A stretch of DNA of 12,340 bases from an uncultured Bacilli bacterium. GTDB lineage: Bacteria > Bacillota_I > Bacilli_A > RF39 > UBA660. Of the stretch, positions 8,001-12,340 are shown piece by piece. The number at the start of each line of letters is the position of its first letter. Position 1 is the stretch's first letter. The stretch is from the NCBI GenBank assembly GCA_948999435.1, contig CARJCM010000043.1:1-12340 (forward strand), given 5' to 3'. The notes beneath the pieces are model-generated. The model saw nothing but the letters and a program-made list of their open reading frames with translations. It was not told the origin of the DNA and did not search any database. The position numbers and the translations under genes are program-made.

Positions 8001-9247
8001 TTGTTTTTGAAAAAAACACTTTTAAAAAAGAAATGAAAAAAGATCATACTATTTTAGTGCCAGATATGTCGCCACATCATATGCCACTTCTTATTAGTGT
8101 ATTTAAAAGTCATGGATATAAAGTAGAATTTTTAAAAGATATGAATGATGAAATGTTGGATAATGGTTTAAAATATGTTAATAATGATGCTTGTTATCCT
8201 TCTCTTATTGTTATAGGACAACTTATTAGTGCTTTAAAAAGTGGGAAATATAATCTTGATAAAACAACTGTTTTAATTAGTCAAACTGGTGGAGGATGTA
8301 GGGCGACTAATTATATTGGTTTAATTAGAAAAGCTTTAAAAGACGCTGGGTTTAATGTGCCTATTATATCTTTTAATATGAGTGGTCTAGAAAAAGAACA
8401 AGATTTTAAACTTACTCTTCCGATTATTCATAAACTTTTAATGGCAGTTATATATGGTGATTTACTTATGAAATTATTATTTGCTACGAGACCTTATGAA
8501 ACTGTAAAAGGAATGAGTGAGGAAATATATAATAAGTATTATAAAATATGTGAAGAAGCTGCTCAAAAAGGAAGTTTTAAAGAGTTTAAAAATAATATTA
8601 AAACTATAATTAATGAATTTAATAATATTCCAATTACTGATAAGGTTAAACCTAAAGTTGGAATTGTAGGAGAAATTCTAGTTAAATATCATTATTTTGG
8701 TAATAATTATTTAGTTGATACTTTAGAGAGTGAAGGAGCTGAAGTAGTAGCACCAGAACTTATGGGCTTTGTTAAATACTCAGCGATAGACCATGTTATT
8801 AAATATGAACTATTAAGAACAAGCAAAACAATGGCTGTGGTTGCTAATGAACTTTTAAAAATAATTGATTATTATGAAAAAACAGTTAGAACTTGTTTAG
8901 AGAAAACAAGATTTATGCCTACTACTAATATTAAACATTTAAAAGAAAATGTTAAAGATGTTATTTCAACTGGTAATCAAACAGGAGAAGGATGGTACTT
9001 AACTGGAGAAATGATTGAACTCATAAAAGAAGGAGTTCCTAACATTGTATGTGTCCAACCTTTTGGTTGTCTACCTAATCATATAGTGGGTAAAGCAGTT
9101 ATGAGAAGAATTAAAGAGTTATATCCGGAAGCTAATATAGTTGCAGTTGATTATGATCCAGGAGCTAGTAAAAGTAATCAAATTAATCGTATTAAGTTAA
9201 TGCTTAGTGTAGCTAAAGAAAAATTTAAAGATAAAGAAAAGGTTTAG
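5021..9247 (+). CDS. Double-ASKHA acyl-CoA dehydratase activase-related protein (HgdC/BcrAD-like, with DUF2229 and HgdB-like regions)
   Basis: The product is 1408 residues, near the usual size of these fusions. Domain 1 (about 3-256) and domain 2 (about 318-577) are each an HgdC-type ATPase of the BcrAD/BadFG class, with phosphate loops GIDVGSTTVK (7-16) and GIDAGSTTAK (322-331) and ELGGEDAK and DIGGQDMK motifs. In HgdC homodimers two cysteines per subunit bind one bridging [4Fe-4S]. Here Cys124/Cys163 and Cys444/Cys483 each have the same 39-residue spacing, so both halves can supply ligands. A four-cysteine motif (608, 611, 615, 633) follows, then a DUF2229-like CoA-enzyme-activase region (about 673-775). 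The C-terminal part (about 1210-1400) resembles the dehydratase component HgdB (GEILVKYHYFGNNYLVD, PFGCLPNHI). The family couples ATP hydrolysis to low-potential electron transfer. No separate hgdA/hgdB genes are adjacent, so the substrate is unknown and the protein may act on its own C-terminal module. AGAGG and ATG 5021 are well placed. The family is oxygen-sensitive, which suggests an anaerobe. Confidence 0.92.
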   Translation: MRIINVGIDVGSTTVKLIAMDNDKILFKDYQRHFSNTLKTIQSLLAEFLKVVKKDDSFRIAFTGSGALALAEFLNVPFVQEVIACKNATLNYASNIDVVVELGGEDAKIIYFTNGIEQRMNGSCAGGTGAFLDQMAVLLNTDTEGLNKLAQNGEKIYPIASRCGVFAKSDIQPLINEGAKKEDIALSIMQAVVNQTISGLACGKPIRGNVMFLGGPLNYLDTLRNAFVKTLNLKDTEVHIPTDGHLFVAKGTIYSNIDMEPISYEELNKKIDKIRKFKEKASLSLKPLFKDENELQEFRKRHAKDSVKNLDISKYSGNAYLGIDAGSTTAKLVLIDDDANILYQDYRSNMGSPIDTIKAMILEMYKIKPLDVIIRVSGSTGYGEGLIKTAFNLDISEIETMAHARAAEFFNPNVTSIIDIGGQDMKYIKLKDGVVDTILLNEACSSGCGSFIETLAKSLDISIEEFVDLALKSKAPVDLGSRCIVFMNSKIKQTQKEGRPLGDIFAGLSYSVIKNALQKVMKVRDFETLGDNIVVQGGTFLNDAVLRAFEIITGKMVKRPSIAGLMGAYGMALIGRDTYLNYEEESVSSLLDACSISNLQPKIMHARCGRCENNCALTISSFGKKKFISGNRCERGSGNNGSYNLLPNMYQYKYDRLFNYESLPLEEASRGEIGIPRVLNMYENYPFWHTLFTNLGFRVVLSDHSNRNLFLKGIESIPSESACYPAKIVHGHIMNLISKGVKTIFYPCIMYEKKEFKKADNNYNCPIVTSYSEAIKLNVLDLKHENVKFLNPFLPLEDDKLCDVLYKLEEFKEFNFTKKELKNAIKLASMEMNNFRTDIINKGKEFLEYIERHDINAIVLAGRPYHLDKEINHGIDTLINSLGLAILTEDSICYDASEMKLRVVDQWSYHSRVYRACDVVSKNPRLELVSLNSFGCGLDAIVTDQAEEIMRKNNRLYTVIKIDETSNLGAIKIRLRSLLSSMKKRTNSLDYKPFVFEKNTFKKEMKKDHTILVPDMSPHHMPLLISVFKSHGYKVEFLKDMNDEMLDNGLKYVNNDACYPSLIVIGQLISALKSGKYNLDKTTVLISQTGGGCRATNYIGLIRKALKDAGFNVPIISFNMSGLEKEQDFKLTLPIIHKLLMAVIYGDLLMKLLFATRPYETVKGMSEEIYNKYYKICEEAAQKGSFKEFKNNIKTIINEFNNIPITDKVKPKVGIVGEILVKYHYFGNNYLVDTLESEGAEVVAPELMGFVKYSAIDHVIKYELLRTSKTMAVVANELLKIIDYYEKTVRTCLEKTRFMPTTNIKHLKENVKDVISTGNQTGEGWYLTGEMIELIKEGVPNIVCVQPFGCLPNHIVGKAVMRRIKELYPEANIVAVDYDPGASKSNQINRIKLMLSVAKEKFKDKEKV

Positions 9248-9266
9248 GAATTCCTAAACTTTTTTT
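9238..9266. terminator. Terminator hairpin between convergent activase and TspO genes
   Basis: GTTTAGGAATTCCTAAAC (9242-9259) is a perfect 18-base palindrome flanked by A residues (9238-9240) and a T-run to 9266. The TAG stop of the activase (9245-9247) is inside the stem. The U-tail is strong for the plus strand; on the minus strand the tail is CCTTTTC, so termination there is less certain. Confidence 0.85.
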
Positions 9267-9714
9267 AATTTAATGTATATATTGTATAATTTAGAATACT
9301 AGCAAAAATAATCCATAAAAGGTAAGGGATTTGTAATAATGCACTTGTTTTTGATAATTTAAAAAATTTAATAATCATTAATATGACAGCTATAATTAAA
9401 AGTAGTATCCATAAAAATGAAAATAAAAACCATTTTAAACTAAAGAATAATATGGGCCATAATAGATTTATAATAAGTTGTAATCTATATATGGTTATAG
9501 CTTTGTTATTATTTTCTTTATCACTAATTAAATATCTTGATATACCCATTAATATATAGAGAATACTCCATACAATCGGAAATAAAATTTTTGGAGGAGT
9601 AAAGTTTGGTGTAATTAGATCCTCATAATTACCACTTGTAAGTAGTCCTACTATACTACCTAATATTAAAGGTATTAAAATATAATTTATTAATTTTTTA
9701 TAATTGATTTTCAT
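9265..9714 (-). CDS. TspO/MBR family membrane protein
   Basis: The product is 149 residues, close to the 150-170 typical of the family, with five hydrophobic helices. Family marks are PNFTPP (36-41), FPIVWSILYILMGIS (45-59), YRLQLIINLLWPILFF (76-91), the QIPYLLWIIFA segment (128-138) and Asn142 in the last helix. TspO proteins are membrane proteins that bind porphyrins and related ligands; their physiological role in bacteria is still debated, with tetrapyrrole handling and stress response the main ideas. The start is ATG 9714, with AGGTGA at 9724-9719 on the minus strand. I found no convincing promoter between 9715 and 9760 on that strand. It has no neighbour in haem or carotenoid metabolism here. 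Confidence 0.93.
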   Translation of the reverse strand: MKINYKKLINYILIPLILGSIVGLLTSGNYEDLITPNFTPPKILFPIVWSILYILMGISRYLISDKENNNKAITIYRLQLIINLLWPILFFSLKWFLFSFLWILLLIIAVILMIIKFFKLSKTSALLQIPYLLWIIFASILNYTIYTLN

Positions 9715-9761
9715 AAGTTCACCTATTAATTATTATGTAATTTTTTTAAAATTATTATTTA

Positions 9762-9789
9762 TTGACTTTTAGAATTAGTATGCTATAAT
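9762..9789 (+). promoter_or_regulatory. Promoter of the decayed lipoprotein gene
   Basis: TTGACT (9762-9767), a 16-base spacer and TATAAT (9784-9789), with TG at 9781-9782, form an intact extended -10 promoter. It shares TATGCTATAAT with the pilin-pair promoter. A working promoter ahead of a broken gene suggests recent inactivation. Confidence 0.78.
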
Positions 9790-9818
9790 ATTTTTTAATT
9801 TGAAGGGCGATAGTTATT

Positions 9819-10372
9819 GTGAACCAATATTTTAAAATTTTAAGAAAAAGCTTAATTAGTGGAGCTTTAATTTTATCAATAATGCTTACAGGTTGTTCAG
9901 GAGATAAGAATAATTCTAAAAAAATTTCTTTAGGAAGTGATGTAGTAGTTTCTTATTCAGAAACTGATGGAATGAAAGGAAATGATTCGGCAGATAACGT
10001 AGATAAATATATAAAGACAGTTACTTTTAAACAAGGAGGCGCAGCATTTACAAAATTATTAGCTATAAAAGATTATGTATTTAGTGTTGTAAGAGCAAGT
10101 CGTCGTGGTTGTAGAGTTGTTTAATATGTTGATTTAGATAGTAGTGCTACTTTAGTATCTTTGCAAGTTATGATATTAGTGGTGGGACTATGGATGATGT
10201 TAATTATAGTGTTGAAGAAAACTTGGAAATAGTAGAAGTAAAAGATTTTATGTCATATTTATATATTGAAGGAAAATATGCTGATTCTTATGATATAAAT
10301 GATTTGGTATGTTGCTATCATGAAAAAGTCGAACCAACTTTAGAAGAAAACGATGAAATATCTTTGAATTAA
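9819..10372 (+). pseudogene. Lipoprotein gene broken by a stop codon and a frameshift
   Basis: It starts at GTG 9819, with GAAGGG at 9802-9807 (a rather long gap). The first part encodes a lipoprotein signal: basic MNQYFKILRK, a hydrophobic core and the lipobox LTGC, so lipidation would fall on Cys27. The frame runs to TAA 10122-10124 (101 residues). In the same frame, sequence resumes at once with coding-like YVDLDSSATLVSL. A net one-base loss near 10160-10166 then moves the coding to another frame, which reads ASYDISGGTMDDVNYSVEEN and continues acidic and coding-like to TAA 10370-10372. A terminator overlaps that last stop, which marks the original gene end. Repaired, the protein would be about 184 residues. 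The mature part is polar and I do not recognise the family. A separate short gene from ATG 10190 is possible but has no ribosome binding site. Assembly error is also possible. Confidence 0.7.
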
Positions 10373-10394
10373 GCAGTAAATGCTTAATTTTTTT
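10367..10394 (+). terminator. Intrinsic terminator of the lipoprotein transcript
   Basis: AATTAAGCA (10367-10375) and TGCTTAATT (10381-10389) form a perfect 9-bp stem with a GTAAA loop, followed by T to 10394. The TAA stop (10370-10372) lies in the upstream arm. Confidence 0.87.
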
Positions 10395-10438
10395 GTGATG
10401 GAAATATTTACAAATGGATAAAAGTATTATAAAATGTG

Positions 10439-10444
10439 TATAAT
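10439..10444 (+). promoter_or_regulatory. Probable -10 element of the repeat-protein gene
   Basis: TATAAT (10439-10444) is preceded by TGTG but has no recognisable -35 at 16-18 bases. AGAAGG (10445-10450) follows directly, 8 bases before ATG 10459. If this -10 is used, transcription would start at about 10451, beyond that Shine-Dalgarno-like sequence. An upstream alternative, TTTACA (10407-10412) and TATAAA (10428-10433) with a 15-base spacer, would keep it in the transcript. Confidence 0.45.
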
Positions 10445-10458
10445 AGAAGGCGTTTTAT

Positions 10459-12340
10459 ATGACAGAAGAATTTCGTAAGTTTTTAAAAAGTTTATATGAT
10501 AAACTTTATAAAGAAGGTATTATAAGTAAAAGGGCTAGTACTTCTAAAGAAAAATTAGAAATTGTTTTGGCATATATTGAAAAGATATCTAAAGTACAAG
10601 ACAAATCTTTAGAAAAAGAAGAATATTTAAATAGAATAAAAAAATTATATCATAAAAGATATATTATAAAAGAAAGTGAAATACCAAATTCTTATTTTGA
10701 ATTTTTAAGTAAAAGATATTTAGAAGAAGGAAATGGACATTTAGATTTAGTAAATCCTAAAACTGATTTAGAAAAAGAAGTAAGAAAGATGCATGTAGAA
10801 GAAATTATACATACTGAAATGTCTTCAATAGATGCATGGCTAGATTATTTAATGAGTAGAGAATCAGATTATATACCAACTTGGGCAAAAGTATGGGCAT
10901 TTATAGGAATGTTAGATATAGGAACAATAAATAAAGATAGTGGTAACTTTAATCGAAGAAGTAAAGAAACTATCGCGCCATTTGTAAATATAAATTCAGA
11001 GATACTTGGAAAAAGTGTAGAATATTTAAAAATGCGTTTAAAACTAATACCAGAAGAATATCCAGATGAAGAGATAAAAAGGCTTGCAAGTAGTGAGAAT
11101 TTTTATCAAATATATGGAAAGATGTTAGCAAAGACGACAAGTATTAAAACAAATGGTAATGAAGGTATATGGGTAAAATATAAAGAGAATAGTAAAGAGG
11201 ATGCATTAAAGCTATATGAAAGTTTACAAGGGTATAACACAGGATGGTGTACAGCATCAAGTAAAGAAACAGCAATAAATCAAGTATGTGGAGGAGGTTC
11301 ATATCCTGGAGGAAATTTTTATGTATATTATAGTTTAAATCAAACAGGAGAATATAAAATACCAAGACTAGCGATAAGAATGAACCAAGATAAAATAGGG
11401 GAAATAAGAGGAATAGCAAGTAATCAAAATATAGAATCTGAAATGGAAGAAATATTAGAAGAAAAGCTAAAAGAATTCCCTGATAGTAATGAATATAAGA
11501 AAAAAGTAAGTGATATGAAAGAACTTACAAAAATATATGAAAAGTTTCAAAATAATCAAGAATTAACAAAAGAAAATTTACGATTTTTATATGAGATTGA
11601 TAATGAAATAGAAGGATTTGGATATCAAGAAGATCCACGTATTGAAGAAATAATAGGAAAAAGAAATAAAAGAAAAGATTTAGCAGAAGTTTTTGGATGC
11701 ACGGAAAAAGAAATAGGAATAGCACCTGAAAGTATAGAAGGCAAGAAATTTGTATATTATTATGGTGATTTAGCCTTAGGAAACTTAACAAGTGCCGAAG
11801 GTTTAACATTACCAGAAAGTATAGGTGGATGTTTAAATTTACAAAGTTTAACCAGTGCCGAAGGTTTAACATTACCAGAAAGTATAGGCGGATATTTAGA
11901 TTTAGGTAGCTTAACCAGTGCCAAAGGTTTAGTGTTTCCAAAAAATATAGGTGGAGATTTAAATTTACAAAGTTTAACCAGTGCCGAAGGTTTAGTGTTT
12001 CCAAAAAATATAGGTGGAGATTTAGATTTACAAAGTTTAACCAGTGCTGAAGGTTTAACATTACCAAAAAATATAGGTGGATATTTAGATTTACAAAGTT
12101 TAACCAGTGCCAAAGGTTTAACTTTGCCTGAAAGTATAGGCGGATATTTAAATTTAGAAAACTTAATCAGTGTTAAAGATTTAACATTACCAGAAAGTAT
12201 AAACGGAGGTTTATATTTAAATAGTTTAACCAGTGCCGAAGGTTTAGTCTTCCCTCAAAGTATAGAGAGAAGCTTATATTTAAATAGTTTAACCAGTGCC
12301 GAAGGTTTAGTGTTTCCAAAAAATATAGGTGGAGATTTAA
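10459..12340 (+). CDS. Large protein with W-C-T-A core and C-terminal 21-residue repeats (3' end beyond the window)
   Basis: The frame is open from ATG 10459 to the window edge (627 whole codons). AGAAGG lies 8 bases upstream. There is no signal peptide or membrane helix, so it is probably cytoplasmic. Residues 1 to about 240 are charged and helical. A compact module at about 245-325 has GWCTA (262-266), a Gly-rich GGGSYPGGNFYVYY segment, PRLAIRM (302-308) and GEIRGIASNQN (314-324). I have an impression that related W-C-T-A modules occur in phage-like or accessory proteins with repeat tails, but I cannot name the family or a reaction. A helical linker with many Glu and Lys follows (325-430). 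From residue 442 the protein is a run of 21-residue repeats of the form SLTSAEGL, then two hydrophobic residues, P, two residues, IGG, x-L-x-L-x, typical of a beta-solenoid or leucine-rich stack that binds a partner. Codon choice leans to A-ending codons (ATA, GCA, CCA) more than in the other genes, a possible sign of transfer. Confidence 0.85.
   Translation, partial: MTEEFRKFLKSLYDKLYKEGIISKRASTSKEKLEIVLAYIEKISKVQDKSLEKEEYLNRIKKLYHKRYIIKESEIPNSYFEFLSKRYLEEGNGHLDLVNPKTDLEKEVRKMHVEEIIHTEMSSIDAWLDYLMSRESDYIPTWAKVWAFIGMLDIGTINKDSGNFNRRSKETIAPFVNINSEILGKSVEYLKMRLKLIPEEYPDEEIKRLASSENFYQIYGKMLAKTTSIKTNGNEGIWVKYKENSKEDALKLYESLQGYNTGWCTASSKETAINQVCGGGSYPGGNFYVYYSLNQTGEYKIPRLAIRMNQDKIGEIRGIASNQNIESEMEEILEEKLKEFPDSNEYKKKVSDMKELTKIYEKFQNNQELTKENLRFLYEIDNEIEGFGYQEDPRIEEIIGKRNKRKDLAEVFGCTEKEIGIAPESIEGKKFVYYYGDLALGNLTSAEGLTLPESIGGCLNLQSLTSAEGLTLPESIGGYLDLGSLTSAKGLVFPKNIGGDLNLQSLTSAEGLVFPKNIGGDLDLQSLTSAEGLTLPKNIGGYLDLQSLTSAKGLTLPESIGGYLNLENLISVKDLTLPESINGGLYLNSLTSAEGLVFPQSIERSLYLNSLTSAEGLVFPKNIGGDL
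11782..12340 (+). repeat. Tandem 63-nt coding repeats, eight full units plus one partial
   Basis: Units begin at 11782, 11845, 11908, 11971, 12034, 12097, 12160, 12223 and 12286 (the last cut by the window edge). Each encodes 21 residues and the spacing is exactly 63 nt with no insertion. Two unit types alternate: one with TLPESIGG (ACATTACCAGAAAGT...) and one with VFPKNIGG (GTGTTTCCAAAAAAT...). Unit 5 (12034) is a hybrid with TLPKNIGG. Unit 4 and the partial unit 9 match over their first 54 bases. Units 7 and 8 are the most diverged. A degenerate earlier unit (APESIEG, near 11731) precedes the array. The unit lacks stop codons in two antisense frames, which creates long false reading frames on the minus strand. 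Confidence 0.95.

Noticed and set aside
10190..10372. Independent 60-residue gene
   Set aside because: No ribosome binding site precedes ATG 10190, and coding-like sequence in the same frame continues upstream to about 10160. It fits better as the 3' part of the broken lipoprotein gene.
11144..11419. Hydrophobic open frame on the minus strand
   Set aside because: Antisense of the W-C-T-A region of the plus-strand gene. The hydrophobicity is a by-product of AT-rich antisense codons.
11525..12113. Long open frames on the minus strand through the repeat region, with apparent repeats such as LNLRHWLNFV or ALVKLCKSK
   Set aside because: They are the antisense of the 63-nt repeat, which happens to lack stops in those frames. 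They have no start context, and the plus-strand frame is clearly coding and continuous with the upstream domain.
11782..12340. Regular 63-base repeats as a CRISPR array
   Set aside because: There are no unique spacers. The whole unit repeats in frame within one long open reading frame.
1..12340. Use of TGA as a Trp codon, suggested by the Mollicutes-like composition and the absence of TGA stops
   Set aside because: Trp codons checked are all TGG and no gene contains an in-frame TGA. With about ten stops, absence of TGA can be chance or AT bias.

Overview
The window is AT-rich DNA with purine-rich Shine-Dalgarno sites, sigma-A type promoters and short U-tailed hairpin terminators. This fits a low-GC Firmicute-type bacterium, probably an uncultured gut Bacilli or Mollicutes-related lineage. 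That placement is an inference from base composition, gene families and the lipobox, not from a marker-gene tree. A very large 2-hydroxyacyl-CoA dehydratase activator homologue, whose family is oxygen-sensitive, suggests an anaerobe. All Trp codons I checked are TGG, and no gene here ends in TGA (all end in TAA or TAG).

Layout. Positions 1-322 are the 3' end of rplL, closed by a terminator. A small membrane protein follows (448-723). Next is a translationally coupled pair (770-1171 and 1171-1530): a type IV prepilin-like protein and a shorter paralogue-like partner. A bidirectional terminator separates them from a convergent 848-residue fused ABC ATPase/FtsX-type permease (4126-1580, minus strand). 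A divergent promoter region (about 4140-4268) drives that transporter on one side and an unrecognised 205-residue soluble protein (4269-4886) on the other. A 1408-residue double-ASKHA acyl-CoA dehydratase activase (5021-9247) comes next. It converges on a TspO/MBR-family membrane protein (9714-9265, minus strand). Then comes a decayed lipoprotein gene (9819-10372). The last gene (10459 to beyond the window end) encodes a large protein with no signal peptide. It has a helical N-terminal half, a W-C-T-A core module, and a C-terminal array of 21-residue (63-nt) repeats that is cut off by the window edge.

How the genes relate. Most genes are single transcription units with their own promoter and terminator. 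Only the pilin-like pair is clearly an operon. No shared pathway links the units. The left part is a core ribosomal gene plus cell-envelope genes, the middle holds a housekeeping-like metalloenzyme activator, and the right end (pseudogene plus repeat protein with different codon preference) looks like accessory DNA. The parts most worth a second look are the coupled pilin-like pair, the repeat protein with its mosaic repeat array, and the broken lipoprotein gene. Intergenic gaps are short. The longest is about 135 bases, and I saw no tRNA, rRNA, CRISPR array or insertion sequence.
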